The notes: a model not told the origin generated them from the letters alone. 64,000 nucleotides of DNA from Takakia lepidozioides (GCA_030704615.1 CM060732.1:38111053-38175052), one strand, 5' to 3'; shown: positions 1-12,350, counted from the first letter of the stretch. Translations and numbers: made by a program.

Positions 1-1437
1 ATGTTCAAATGGAGAATCGATGAATTACAAAGCGACGTCTTGAAACACATGAAAAAATGGCTAAACCTACAAGTAGAAAACCACTTCGAAGAACATGTTC
101 TCTTAGAAGACGTTCCCCAAGAATTGATCAATGACACAAAACATCAACTGGACGAATTAAATGGGTTGTTATTGTACAAACGAGAAGTATCAAATACTGC
201 ACGTACAATCTTCATTTGCAAAAAATGTAGTTCCACCTTGAAAAAGAACAAGATGCCAAAATTTGCACTCACTAATGGTTTGTGGATTGAAAAAGTTCAC
301 GACATTTTGCCAAAGATAACCATGGTTGAAGAAGCATTAATAGCAAGATATCGTTGTCGTGTCATGTTGTTCAAATTACGATATGTAAATAAGGGCGGAA
401 AGGGACAACGCGCATTGAGAGGAAATTTGGTGAGTTTTGCTCAAAATCCAGGCCGTGCAGTCGAATTGTTGAACAAATTGTCACCTCCTTTAGATTCATT
501 ATCAGATATGGTCGCCGTCCACTTTGTCGGCACTTCACATCCACCCATTAATGTCGTAAAAACATGTAATTTGCTATACGTACGTAGACTTGCTGTGACG
601 ACCTGGTTAACGTGGCTGAAAAACAATCACACGAGTTACAAGGACATTCAAATTGATAACGATATATTGGATGGACTACCAGAGAACAATATTCCACCAT
701 CAATCTTGAGATCGGTGTTTGAATCCACTGACATTGACTTCGTCAACGCTGAACATCGTACCAACATAACTGATTTGCACAACAAAAAAACACCAATTAA
801 CAAAGACGACGATACGATCCAGCCCGTCATAGATACCTCCGGACTCATCGATTTTGACGGAATAGACATAAAGCACAACGACTTAATCTCCAACGCTTTA
901 AATGGATTGCAACTACAACAAAACATGTACTTGTCATACACACACGAAACCGAAATGGTGAACGAATACGCAAACCCAAAACTAATTGCGTGCATGTTTC
1001 CAACGTTATTTCCGTTTGGAATCGGCGTAACCGAAATGAAAAACCATCCAATCAAAGTAACTTTAGAGGCCCACGTTGAGTATTTGATGACTCTCATTGA
1101 TATCCATCACGACTTTTCGAAACACCACCTATTTTCATTCTTCATGTTCAATCTGATGCAACGTAGACAAATATGCCTGGGCGCAAAACTGACAGTGTCG
1201 ATATCATCATTTCAAAGTGAAGCACAACTCCTCAACAATATCCGTTCAGAAGACTTCAACGACATAATAGAGGACGTGACAACAATAAACAACAAACCGG
1301 AAATTCAAAAGTTATTGCGTCATTTGAAAGTATCAAGTAAACAAGTGATGGCATCTGGGAGCAGCCGCGCAACACAGAGAAACGAAATATTCAGCATGAT
1401 GCAACAGTTGGGAACACCAAACTTATTCTTCACTTAA
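1..1437 (+). pseudogene. Helitron RepHel, N-terminal region (partial)
   Basis: This is the N-terminal part of the Helitron protein, cut by the window start. A CKKC motif at about residues 73-76, followed by KMPKFALTNGLWI, matches the zinc-binding N-terminal region (DUF6570-like) that many Helitron proteins carry. Later, NEYANPKLIACMFPTLFPFG (about residues 321-340) is the Helitron-like N-terminal domain signature that precedes the Rep nuclease. The ORF ends at a TAA (1435-1437), but the same frame reads on into NPAFVHHPLVSLLSG and then the Rep domain, so the stop is a point nonsense change rather than the real end. No signal peptide or membrane segment is visible. Confidence 0.85.
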
Positions 1438-1464
1438 AATCCAGCATTTGTACATCATCCTCTT

Positions 1465-2148
1465 GTGTCCCTGCTAAGTGGGAACGACATCGATCTTGAC
1501 ATTTTTTTCGACGAAAACCTCCCAGACCACAATGAAAGACGTGCAATTGCCACTACGAATCTGAGATCTCAAGCTAAATTTGTACACATCATCGTGAATG
1601 CAGTTTTTAAATACCTACTACGTGTCAGAGAGACCGCCAAAACTTCCACAACAAATACGAGAGTATTTGGGAACATTAACGCATATTATGGTTGTTACGA
1701 AACGGCGAAAAATGGTTCACTTCACATACACGCATTCCTGTGGCTCGAAAATGCCCCAAATCCAAACGAACTCGTACAAAAACTGAAAGATGACGAAGAA
1801 TTCAAACGAAAAATATTGGCATATTTGGACAACATCATAGTACGCGACTTGATCCAATTCAAATCCGAAATACCGGTTGACGACGACATTCCAACCACTA
1901 CCATTGACCCCGACATCAAAGAAAACAATGTAAACACTGAAATCCATCCATGCACTACCAGACCTCCCGATGTTCATTCTAAAACATTTCATGCCGACTT
2001 TGCGCGCAACGTCTCGAAACTATTGAATGTATGCAATCGCCATGTGTGCAATCCCGCGTGCTATAAAACCGACGAAGATGTTTTCAAAAATAATTGTAGA
2101 TACAGATTTCCCGCTGTCTTGGTTAACGCATTGGGCTGCTGCACATAA
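1465..2148 (+). pseudogene. Helitron Rep nuclease, HUH segment
   Basis: It continues the frame of the preceding ORF after the TAA at 1435. GSLHIHAFLWLENAPN contains the His-hydrophobic-His pair (residues 87-89 from 1465) that binds the metal ion in HUH endonucleases, which nick DNA for rolling-circle transposition. Downstream, LNVCNRHVCNPACYK gives a Cys/His cluster typical of the Rep central region. The segment ends in a frameshift: the next homologous residues (HIKRTDRWLNNANPWM) are read in frame 3 from about 2139. A few codons also seem to be missing at the junction compared with what I remember of the family. Not translatable as one protein. Confidence 0.88.
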
Positions 2149-2528
2149 AACGAACCGACAGATGGTTGAACAATGCAAATCCATGGATGTTAGTATTAGG
2201 AAGATGCAACCACGACTTGAAGTTCATCGGTGCTTCAGGGAAAGACGCAAATGCACTGATATACTACATCACGGATTACATCACAAAATCTTCTGTCTAC
2301 ACATTACACATGTATTCGCTCTTGCAAATAGCTGTAAAAAAAATCCAAACGACTTATGACGATCTATATTCCGAACATTCAGTCGACAAGAGCCGAAAAT
2401 TGTTGATTCGATGTTTGAACATGATCAGATCCCAACAAGAGATATCGGCAAACAAGGGGAGTCAGTTACCTGAGGAAATATCCAGACCATTTGACAGACC
2501 ACCAGTTTGCATATCTGCCGTGGTATAG
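2124..2528 (+). pseudogene. Helitron Rep nuclease, two-tyrosine segment
   Basis: Frame 3 carries GRCNHDLKFIGASGKDANAL followed by YITDYITK, the Y-x3-Y-x2-K catalytic motif of Helitron Rep proteins (Tyr codons at 2265 and 2277). These tyrosines would attack and hold the DNA 5' end during rolling-circle transposition. Both tyrosines and the lysine are intact. A frameshift around 2455-2490 moves the continuing homology to frame 1 (YPDHLTDHQFAYLPWYS, before and after 2491). Neighbours are the HUH segment upstream and the Rep-helicase linker downstream. Confidence 0.88.
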
Positions 2529-3255
2529 TTTATCAGCATGGATCCGTGAACAAGAACAATTTCGATCGAACAAAGATGGAAACAACGATCTGAACAACAC
2601 ACCTAACGATAACGACCCCGAAAACACCTTCGAAACGTTCAAAGTCGAACAGAACGACAAGTTGATTATGTATAATTTCCGCATCGACTACCAAAGCAGG
2701 CCACACAAGTTCGGGGAAATGTCACCTTACGAGTTCTGCAGCAAATCGTGCAAGATGAAAAGCCCGTACTACTACAAATTCATGCATGAACATCTGCAAA
2801 ATTACACCCACAGTGTATACGAATCCCAGGTAACCAAAATGCCGGTAATACAGGGTTACAAAATACCTTCGAAAAAAAATGATGCGGCAACGTACGCTCG
2901 CGCTATTTGTATTCTGTTCATGCCATAGAGATCTATCCACGACTTAAAGCCAAGATCACAACAAAGTTGGGAAGACACTCTCGACGAACTATATCCAATA
3001 TGTTCGGAATTCAACAGAAAAATCATCGCAAATATCGACATGCTCCACGAATGCAAAGAATCACGAGACTCCGACAGACTGTTACTGAAGAACGAAAATC
3101 CAGATGATGATTACGAGAATCCAGAAGACATCAACATCGACCCCTTATACAATGAGATGCCAGACGAAATGCACGATGACGATGACGACGATATATATGT
3201 GGACGACAATTCAGCGTCGCAACAACATACAGAAGACATAGTCACAAAAGGCTAG
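2470..3255 (+). pseudogene. Helitron Rep-helicase linker region
   Basis: Frame 1 carries the region that links Rep to helicase in Helitrons, with patterns such as YPDHLTDHQFAYLPWYSLSAW and ARAICILFMP followed by RSIHDLKPRSQQSWEDTLDE. A TAG at 2926-2928 interrupts it exactly where family members usually have a tryptophan (FxPW), which points to a TGG to TAG change. The later part (3090-3255) is very acidic, with runs of Asp and Glu, and ends at a stop at 3253-3255. Between 3256 and 3488 no frame shows clear homology. Confidence 0.75.
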
Positions 3256-3488
3256 AAATTACAAATCGAACATCTCATGTGCAATACAAGCGAAAATCAA
3301 TATATGACCGAGGTTTTCCAACAAGCTCGTTACGGATGCCAACGGGAAAATATCACCACAACACCATACCGCACCAAAAAAAGGAATGATCCAAACTGCA
3401 ACAAAAAAAATCAAATAGAACCCAAATCAATAAATGGTTAAAAACATTACGTGAATCCAAAAATCCGCCCACCGGCATTGACAACGAC

Positions 3489-4439
3489 ATGTACGAGTTT
3501 GCAAATGCAACTCAGTCATCCAAAAACATTAACCTCCAACACAAAAATCCAAAATTGAGAGAAATTCCAAAAACCGAATCAATGGATATCACAGATGATG
3601 ATGTAGATCATGATATCGTGCACAATGGAGATCAACATCAAATAGCTAAATATTTTATGATAAAAAAATACAAGCTCAACACTTCGCAAGAATCAGCATT
3701 TGAACATTTCATAGATCCACAAAATCACCATCTCAATGGAAGTAAATAAACGTTAATGTATGTAGGAGGTGTTGCTGGAACGGGAAAGACAAAAATAATT
3801 AAAGCAACCCAAACGTACTTCATAAAAACCAAGAGACCCAAAATACTGAAAATCGGTGCCTACACAGCAAACGCCGCAACCCTCATAGGGGGATCAACCA
3901 TCCACGCTCTATTGAGACTGAAAATCAGCCAGAGTGTCAACGAATCCGACACAAAAAGTTTCATAAACGAATGGTCCGGGACAGACTATTTGATTATAGA
4001 CGAAGTATCTATGGTCGGATGCAACATGATCGCCGATATCCTTCTGAAGTTACAAAAATTCAAATCGAACATGTTACCATTCGGAGGACTCAACATAATG
4101 TTCATGGGTGATTTCATGCAGTTTCCACCAGTCACTGACGCGCCTCTATATTCAACGAACATACAACCCATATTCACATTCACAAAATACACCAAAAAAA
4201 AAATTATAGGCAAGAGCCTATAGGAAAATTACATACGGCCTAACACAATCATTTTGACCCAGCAAATGAGACAAGCCCACGATCTACAATATGCAAAATT
4301 GCTACAGAATCTACGTCCAGATAACTTCACCCAAACAGACTTCGAACTATTACAGACAAGATTCATGTCGAATATGAAAATCAACTCTTCAACGAACCAT
4401 GAGATAAAGCAACGTACATTGCACCTCGAAACCAATTAA
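3489..4439 (+). pseudogene. Helitron PIF1-type helicase, N-terminal half
   Basis: Frame 3 holds the start of the helicase. LNTSQESAFEHFI resembles the Q-like motif, then comes the Walker A motif GVAGTGKT (3768-3791), the Walker B motif YLIIDEVSMVG and motif III GDFMQFPPVTDAPLY. QQMRQAHDLQYAKLLQNLR follows in the same frame. This is a superfamily 1B 5'-3' DNA helicase that unwinds DNA during rolling-circle transposition. Two in-frame stops interrupt it: TAA at 3747-3749 just before Walker A, and TAG at 4221-4223 at a place where a tryptophan is expected. A frameshift near 4400 carries the homology to frame 2 (IAPRNQLKNVINHQM). Confidence 0.88.
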
Positions 4440-4459
4440 AGAACGTCATCAATCACCAA

Positions 4460-5614
4460 ATGATAGAATACTACACACTTAAATCTAATCACACGTCCTA
4501 CACCAGAGTAGCCACAGACACCTATAAAAAACACGCACTCCGCGGCGAGTTCCAACTCGCAATCCGACAGACCGTACCCGGGAAAAGAAGCCACAATCTT
4601 CTTCCATTTTTGAGATTGTACAAAGGAATGACAGTCATGCTAACCGACAATTTGTATCCTAGATTGGGGCTTGTAAACGGTGCAGTCGGACAAATAGTGG
4701 GGATCTCGACAATAGAAGATGATTGGATCATACGGGAAGATAATTTAATGCACCCGCCAAATCACGTATTAATCGACTTCGGGGAATTCATCAGTCAACA
4801 CCAAACATTGAGCAATATAAATTTAGAAAATCTCCCAGAAAACGTAGTGCCCATCACACCCGTTTCAAGAACGTTCGATTATCACCACACGGAGGATGAA
4901 CTGAAAAAACCAAAGAAATTCAAAATTTGCAGACGTCAATTGCCTCTGATACCCGCATACTGCCTAACCGACTACAAAGGCCAAGGCAAAACTTTCGAAA
5001 AGATAATCATTGACTTGCAAAAACCACCAGATGGACACCCATTGAACATGCACAACATTTACGTCACACTGTCTCGTTTGTGTTCCCTACAAGGACTAGT
5101 AATACTTCGGGACATTAAGTTCGAAGACATCCAAGGAGCCAAATTCAAGACAGGCTCACTAGAGTTCATGACTCCACAAGCCGATTGTAATGTCCAAAAA
5201 CAAAAATCACACAAGACCACGGAACACATCAGCACAGTGAATACAAACCTTGCCGCCAAAACGCTCCAACCAAGACACACGTATAGAGAATTAAAAATGC
5301 CAACCAATTCTGAAGCCAAACATCCCACACCGATAGAATCAAATGAAAACCAAACTTGCTCAAAATTGGCTCCCACACCGCTCGAAATCATAGATTTCAA
5401 TTCCGAAGACGAACAATGCGACACAGAAAACACAGATTTGCGTCAAGAAACATATTGGCATGAAGATCTCATATTGACAGCGCACGACGAACAAATCATC
5501 TTGGATGACAATGGATGGTTGTGTGACCAGTATTTGGCGGCCGGGATGCAAATACTATTGATCAGGAACTGGAAACACAAAACTACCAGCAACATGCGTA
5601 TTCGACTCTACTAG
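4460..5614 (+). pseudogene. Helitron PIF1-type helicase, C-terminal half, entering the protease domain
   Basis: Frame 2 carries the second RecA-like domain: LPFLRLYKGMTVMLTDNLYP, then GLVNGAVGQIVG, motif V LTDYKGQGKT and motif VI NIYVTLSRLCSLQGLVILR. After the helicase there is a charged, low-complexity linker (about residues 220-340), then ILDDNGWLCDQYLAAGMQIL (about residues 350-370), which looks like the first helix of a Ulp1/SENP protease. The reading frame slips near 5550 and the protease continues in frame 1. So helicase and protease were one polyprotein before decay. Confidence 0.85.
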
Positions 5615-5619
5615 GCAGA

Positions 5620-5997
5620 ATGAAATACACCAAGAAGTGTTTGCAGCACGTGTTCGTCAACAACAACCATTGGATTCTAACAATGATAAATCCGAACGAA
5701 ACGAATTGTCAATGTACGGTGTTTGATTCCAGCATGCCCGCGGATAAGCGGCTACTGAGCGAAATAGAACAACATCTCGCGAAATTAATCCCAGTCCCAC
5801 AATTTAATTATATCTATGTCGATGTCATGCAACAGACTGACGGTTCATCCTGTGGCGTATTTGCAATAGCTTATGCCATGGATATAGCATTCAGATTAAA
5901 TCCCGCACATTCCCGATACGCAACATCCGCCATGAGAACCCACTTGAGAGATTGCATAAACAATCGAAGAATTGAGCCATTTCCAAAACAACATTAA
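5620..5997 (+). pseudogene. Ulp1/C48-like cysteine protease domain at the Helitron C-terminus
   Basis: Frame 1 gives 125 residues with the layout of Ulp1/SENP peptidases. His17 sits in NNNHWIL, Asp36 in CTVFDSS, and Gln72 and Cys78 in QTDGSSCGVFAIAYA; the six-residue Gln to Cys spacing and the CG after Gln match the family's oxyanion-hole and nucleophile motif. All catalytic residues are present. The domain begins in the previous ORF (around 5480-5540) and one frameshift separates the parts. Family members remove SUMO or similar modifiers; in a transposon protein it may process the polyprotein or act on host SUMO, which is inference. The stop at 5995-5997 is probably the true end of the Helitron protein. 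Confidence 0.82.
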
Positions 5998-6567
5998 ATT
6001 TAAAATGGTGTAGTGTGCGTGGTGCTGGTTTGCTATTGCGTGGGATCCAGCCCGATGTTGGGAGTGCCATAGGTGTGTGCGTCGGTATTTGTTGTTTCCT
6101 TCGAGGCTCAGTGTCGGGAAGCTATGGAGGGCTTGGGTTTCTCGATTTTTCTGGATGTTTTTTTTTCTTTCCTTATTTTGGGAGGGCGATCAGTGCAGCT
6201 ACATGGGGTGGTTATTTGATGTGATGTCTGATGCTTGGGGACGGACTTGGGGACAGACGAACGGACGGAGGGAGGGAAGGGGAGGGAAGGGGAGGGGGGG
6301 GGGGGGGTGTCTGCATACCGGGCAGAAAAGGGGGTTCAACTCCCCCTCACTTCTTGGGCATAGATAGGGATATGCCTATGACGGTTATACTTCTGCATAG
6401 TTCCTCATGTTTTCTGCATAGTATATATTTCCAATTTTCAAAAGAATCACTGTATGCGTGGCGATGACCCACCCCTTTTTGTGCCAATTGAACGTAGTTC
6501 TCAGAAGTCGTCGCTAGCAGTGCGGAGCAACGTGAAGCCCTAGTAAAAGTAGTCTTTAAGCACATGT
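5998..6567. other. Helitron 3' flank, G-rich, no gene seen
   Basis: No supported gene. The strand becomes GT-rich and contains a purine-rich stretch ending in a run of 14 G (6294-6307). Two small hairpins occur, AGGGGG/CCCCCT around 6329-6347 and GGCATA/TATGCC around 6358-6377. Neither is followed at the right distance by a CTRR end, so I do not assign the Helitron terminus. Confidence 0.4.
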
Positions 6568-6690
6568 GGATGGGTAGCACAGTGGTAGTGTGCTTGGGTT
6601 TGCAGGAGCTGGTCCAGCGTTCGAATATCCTAGAATTCTGTCTCAGGAAGGACAAAATTTATTGTTTTTCGACAACCCTTTTTTTTATTT
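6568..6690 (+). repeat. tRNA-derived SINE-like element
   Basis: TAGCACAGTGGTAG (from 6575) matches an RNA polymerase III A box and GCGTTCGAATATCC (6617-6630) a B box, with the 40-odd base spacing of a tRNA. The piece cannot fold into a good cloverleaf, so it is not a working tRNA gene. A T-rich run follows at 6677-6690. A related sequence occurs in reverse at 22801-22873. Confidence 0.5.
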
Positions 6691-6699
6691 AATTAATGT

Positions 6700-9600
6700 C
6701 GGACAACGTAGGCAGGTAGGGTAGTCATTCCACATGTAGATTTGACTATATAGATTCACATCTATTTCCCTCAACATGAAATCTATACCAGTACATAAGT
6801 TGGATCACATTCCATTTTTTTGTCCCCCACAACTTCACACAATTACCATACTTATACATTGCATTGTGAAGTATCCATTCGAGCGTCCAATCCTCACAGG
6901 TTATTCTTAGAAATGGGTGAAATGTAGCTAGAATGTGCGGTGTTGCTATGCAAGATGTGAGGAGGGAATCCCCAGTAAGTTCCATTTTATCCATGGACAC
7001 AAAAATGAACACCAAGTTGTACACCAAAAAACAAGACCCCGCTCCATTTGTCATCTTATGCAGAAAAATCTTGTTATGGATCTAGTCATGTGCATGAGAG
7101 CTATCCTTAAAATACTAAAGAGAATAGCCCTTTGTTCATATATTTGTCATGACATCAAAGTTTAGTGGTAAGACAACATCGAGATCAAGTTGTAAATCTT
7201 CCCCTCTATGATTTCTTGAGATTTGTGTAGCTACAAATCTTCTGTCAGTATAAATTCATAGCTATAGTTTCTCCATGTATCTATAATTTGTTGCAAACTT
7301 TCTTTCTTGCAAACTCAATAATTGTAATACTTTTTATCCGCATGTAATGGCTAATTAATTAGAAAATATTCTCAAAATTTAAAAGATTTTATGCATGTAG
7401 AGAGGCACCATCCATCACACTATCCCAATAGTAGTTCAACCCTCATTATGGAAGTATGAGGCCCCACACATATAAACTCCATTGCAGTTGTTTAGAGAAT
7501 CCTGAAGTACTCAAGAAAACAGATTTGAATAACCTAGAAAACTGAAATCCATTTCTTAAGTGTGCTAAGTGGCAATCATAGGCCCTTTGATCTCACAAAC
7601 CAATCCGCCACTTCACCAATATTATATTTTAGGAAAGCAACTGTCAATAAAAGTGTGAATGTTTCCTAATTGAAAACAACTCACCTCTATGTGTAACGTA
7701 TGTCAATTTCATAGATCCTTCAACCCCACAATGACAAAAACAGCTGTTGTATGTGTATAAATTCATCACATACAAACATATGTGAGGTTTGATCAGAAAG
7801 CTCAAAGCTTCACTCCCATAGTCTCCTACCCTTGGTATCATTTCCTGCAACAAAAAATGGTGGAATTATGACGTCACCTGGGCATGATGAGTCACATCTC
7901 TTGTTTTTCTTAGAGACCTTGAACATCATAGCCACTGCTTATTTTTTCTGGTGAAAACCCGATAGATTTCAACCTGGAAAATTGGTCAGTTACTTGTACA
8001 AAGGAATTTGAATACTAGGACTGACTTTTACCACATGCCACCTGTTTAAAAAGCTATTCTTCTAGCCCTGCCACCTCATTATTCTCACCACATCGGCACT
8101 CGGTAGAATTTACATGTGGCCATTTTTTGAAAAAAAAACACACACTGATCAGAGCTTCCCATGGCTTTTTTTCCTTTTTCTTTTTCTTTTTCCCCATGGC
8201 TACTAGCTCTTGGTGAAGCATTATAAATGGGTGTTGTTAGTACTAATGATCATTCAGTGAGTGGGAGTGGCAAGATTAATATTTCATATAAACTTTGACT
8301 TGTTCAAAAGTTAAGTGTGGCATTCAATCTAGAAGCATTCATGGGGCAGGTAAATTGAGATATGCAGAAGCAGCTACACTGAATAAAGTCCGAGTTCATG
8401 AATGCCTTTATATAAGCTAAGTTATTTCTCTCTCCCAAGAGCTGTGCGTAGGGCCAGGCAATACTCCTACGCAAAAGGGGAAGTCTTCTATGAGGGCATC
8501 AAGTACTTAGAGGTAATTACACAAAGGCGGGCGTACACGCGTTGGACGACTTTCTTCAACCGACACCTCAATAATCTATCTCCTACCCACTTCGGAGAAG
8601 TACACCCCAGGGGGACCAGGGTGGGACCAAGGGGACCCCAATTGTGAGTCCAATGTGGGAAGAACATCTTGCAAGAAGGGATAAAGGAGGAAACTCGAAA
8701 CACTCAAGGGACGCAATCCAGTTGGTGAAAAGGGTGATTCGAATGGCCTTCGAATGCGGTGTGGTTGCAACACAAGTAGGGGACCGTGGGGTGACGTGGT
8801 GTTCGACAGATTCCGAGATGGCGCCCGAGCACATGAGGAAGGAAATGATCATGGAGAATCGGTTGTAGATTTGATGGGAGAAAGTGCCACGAGCGGGCCC
8901 CCACACTCTTGTCTCCTTCCGTGCCGTCCTTTCCACGACTTAGCCCGCCCCCTTTGGCACGACTGCATGTTTCCGTGGGGAGAGGGGGTTCAATGTAAGG
9001 ATTGGCCCGCGATTATTAGGGATGGCAGGCCATACCATCTGCGTGTCTTGTATCTCTGCCACTAAGCAAGTTCGGTACCAAGTTCGTCGGGAGATGACTT
9101 CCACTTCAAAAGTTCTATATTCTTTTTGGGGTGAAAAAGTTGACAATCTGTGATAGGCGATCAACTGGTGATCCACTGACCATGGCAATTTTGAGATCGG
9201 ATAATAAACTCGAAAATTAGTTCACCAAATGATAGGATTTACTAGTATCGACAAAGTTAAGAATTGGCAGTGGGAAATTGAAGACATTTGCGTGAATTCA
9301 TTCACGGGGAGGGGAGCTGACTGGTTAGTTCTTCTCTCTGGGTCGGATGATGCTCTCGTAAAGGTCTCGTTATCATTTCTGTGTTATCTATTTTGTTAGC
9401 AACAAGAGCAGGAATAACTGGGAAAGGAGGAAGCGCAATGTGTAGGGTAAGTCCCCCAACCGAGGGCGTGCCGCGGTGTGAAGGGAGGCGTAGCAGCCTG
9501 CTATAAAGGAAACGAAATCATTGGAAACACAGTTTATATGTCACGAACCGTGTAGTACCTAATCGCTTTCTGCAGGCAACTTCTTCTGTACATTCAGCTC

Positions 9601-10600
9601 GGTGACAAAAACCCAACAATTTAGCTCTCTCCCACGTAAACATTCGCTGAGAGCTCGAACCTCTGTGTGTGCGCGATTGTGATATTGACAGATCCGTTCA
9701 GGACATAGTGCTACATATTAAAGTAAGTGGGTAACTCCATTATCACCGCTCGTTCTTCAAGTGCTGCTCGTCGTTCACATGTGACGTACCAACCAACGAG
9801 AAATCCGAAGAGAGCCTAGTTCGGGTTCATGAATATTCGTAGCTTACGGTACATTACATCTCTCGTGAATTCTCTCGTGTCGTGCAAATAATATAATTGA
9901 AAAAACTTCTTGCATGACTTCCGATAAGTTGGCGACCTTCCCAACTGACCAGTGAATTCATCTTGTCTTGAGCAATGGAAGAGGCGAGCGAAGTTCTTGG
10001 TTGGTCATACATGATGTGTCCATATTTATACATCTGCAGCTTGTGAGGTAAGTCTGCTACTTCCTCAGCTGGGCAGGACCTCAGGCAAGTTCACTAAATG
10101 CAGACATGCACCCGAGTCCAGATGAAGAATTAAGTTTTGCACTGATGGGGAGGGCCTTGCCATTTATTTAACGGCTCTGGACGGTTGGGCCACTTAAATA
10201 AGTCGGAACATTTCATAAATCTTAGGGCTCTCTCACAAATTTATGTACCAGTTGACGCCCCACTAACATGCTAGACTACTGTAAAGTTGATCTCAAACGT
10301 CTTGAGTTTATACAAATTTGTGAGGGCGTTTTGAGAGGAGTAATTCGGAGAGAGAGAGAGACTAGAGTGAACATTTTAAGTGTAAGGAAGAAGTCGATGA
10401 ATACTTGTAGACTTAAACGTACAACTGGTCAACTTCAATTTCTTTTGGCCTGATTGGCAATGTATCTATGAAACGACTGACATGTTCATATCATCCGACC
10501 GATGCATGGTCCATTACCTACATTTCTTTTGGCCTGATTGGATCTTGCATGAAGAACATCCAACTGATGCATGCCTAAGGGAGATTGTGCGCGTCAAATC
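6700..10600. other. Non-coding stretch, nothing identified
   Basis: No ORF here shows a recognisable domain. Base composition is mixed: AT-rich from 6.7 to 8.4 kb, more GC-rich around 8.6-9.1 kb. A palindromic bZIP-type site TGACGTCA lies near 7869 with TGAGTCA about 20 bases on, but no gene is near enough to give it meaning. Confidence 0.4.
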
Positions 10601-10603
10601 AGG

Positions 10604-10700
10604 TATGAATAGGAAGAGATGAAGAGATAGTCCAAACCGGTCCACAAACATCATGTATGAATATGAAGAGATGAAGAGATAGTCCAAACCATACTGCAAT
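10604..10700 (+). repeat. 52-bp direct duplication
   Basis: A segment beginning TATGAATAGGAAGAGATGAA at 10604 recurs at 10656 with one or two changes, followed both times by GAGATAGTCCAAACC. Two copies in tandem, period 52 bp. No function apparent. Confidence 0.7.
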
Positions 10701-10739
10701 AGTCCACCAACATCTAACGCTCCATTGTCCATATGTGTG

Positions 10740-12350
10740 TGAATGGATCGACAATTACCATGTTATTACTTGATAGAAACTCTACAACTTGTTCTGATCT
10801 TACAAGATAAACCAAAATCAAAGGATAAACTAAAACCGCAACCAAATTCGTCGAGTATGGCAGTAGAAGGCAAATACTTTCCAGCAAAGGCACATACCAT
10901 ATGAGTGTGTGTAAGACAGAAGTCTGTGTACCGCAGGAGCATCTAACACACCCCTATGATATTCAAAGAGTGATAATTTTAACTGGACAGGTGACAATTC
11001 GACATGACATGGAGGAATATAGGTTGGCATTTAACATCTTCCTGAGAGGGTGTTGAAACTGGACTCTGCAGTTGCTTTTACCTGCAGCGATGGCATGATC
11101 ACGTGCGCTGTTGCCTCGATATAGGCTACAACTCCGTAAATACGCCAAAAGTGTCGAGAAACTTAGCAAGGATGATCGTTGGAAGGCCTACATGATTTTG
11201 CGGTTGTCCCCCATGACGAGGAAGGGGAAGTCGACCCAAGGTCGGTGTCCTTACAAAGGCGCTCCGATGACGAGGAAGAAGAAGTCGGTGTGTCTTTGCA
11301 GAATTGGTGTGAGCTCCATGTGAGGTGGATCGCCAGTCCGTCCCCACCCCCGCCCTAACTTTCTGAGATCCTCTAGTCTGACCTGGCTGTTTGTGTTCGT
11401 GTTCCTGTTCGTGTTTTCGTTCCTGTAATGCTTGCTGAGGTGGTGGATAGAAAGGTCTACACATGTACATTACACAGAGATCAAACTGTGCCTTCAGACC
11501 ACGCACCCAGACTAGTCTGCATATGAGGAACTTGAGCAGGAAAGAGACTGTGAACTCTCGTAATCAGTCTTTTATTCACCTCCAGTCTTTTGGGCGCCTT
11601 TTCTCCCCACATGATATTCATTATGAATATCTTGAAACAGACCCTTCAACGGCAGACTTTATGATATTAACTGCGGATATTTATCACGAAACCGACAACT
11701 TCCTCCCAACTTTGACAGAAGCTCCCACAAATGTTATCCCCAACTTCCAAGAAGTCGAGACTAGGTACCACTAAAAAAACCCAGAGAAGAGATCATCGCG
11801 TGCAGTTGAGACAAAATTGATCCACCTGGAGATCCAAACCCACCTCCCAGAATATTTCTCTTGCTTCCCATTCGTGAAGGACACTCCTAAGGATCAGACA
11901 TGAAGGCTTCCGATGAAGTGCTCAGAAGCAGACATGCATGTCGGTCAGGTCAGACTGGAGTCTGTGCATCCCTCTTTGACTACGCCACAAATCATGCTGA
12001 CCCTCAACCCAGATCCCATGCAGATCAATACTATAATACACTATTGCTGAGATAAGTTAGTTAGCATTTACTTTTCCTGTGCTCTTTCCCGGAAGGGTGG
12101 CCAGATGGTTATGTCGTTTTGGGCCACGTGTGCCACCTATGTCCACATGTCATTCTCCGACAAGCTGCTAACTGTAGGTCATGGCCACGTTCAATGTCAT
12201 TGACTGCTTGACTTTTGGGTAAACCTCCCCAACAGTTTCGATAGTAAAAGGAGGAGGAAAAAACATGTTAGTTAGCGGAATGGATGTTGGGATGATGTCA
12301 CTGTTACAGACTACTGGATTCCCGGACAAAAAAGGGACCGTCCCTGGGGA
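10740..12350. other. Non-coding stretch, nothing identified
   Basis: Short ORFs on both strands lack domains, low-complexity signatures or conserved motifs. I find no gene here. Confidence 0.4.

Larger units (their letters stand above)
1..6000 (+). mobile_element. Decayed autonomous Helitron with a C-terminal Ulp1-like protease domain
   Basis: A rolling-circle transposon of the Helitron group fills the first 6 kb; its 5' end lies before the window. Seen in order on the + strand: an N-terminal region with a CKKC zinc-finger-like motif, a Helitron-like N domain, the HUH Rep motif (1723-1731), the two-tyrosine motif YITDYITK (2265-2288), a PIF1-type helicase with Walker A (3768-3791), and a Ulp1/C48-type cysteine protease (about 5480-5997). 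The frame is broken by in-frame stops at 1435, 2926, 3747 and 4221 and by frameshifts near 2110-2140, 2455, 4400 and 5550, so it cannot make its protein. The Rep sequence resembles, from memory, fungal and animal Helitrons more than the common flowering-plant type. I could not find a convincing 3' hairpin plus CTRR end after 5997. Confidence 0.9.

Noticed and set aside
6320..6400. Hairpins near 6329-6377 as the Helitron 3' terminus
   Set aside because: No CTRR follows at 5-12 bases and there is no evidence of an A/T insertion point.
6015..6467. Gly- and Phe-rich ORFs after the Helitron
   Set aside because: They run through G-rich simple sequence and have no homology signature.
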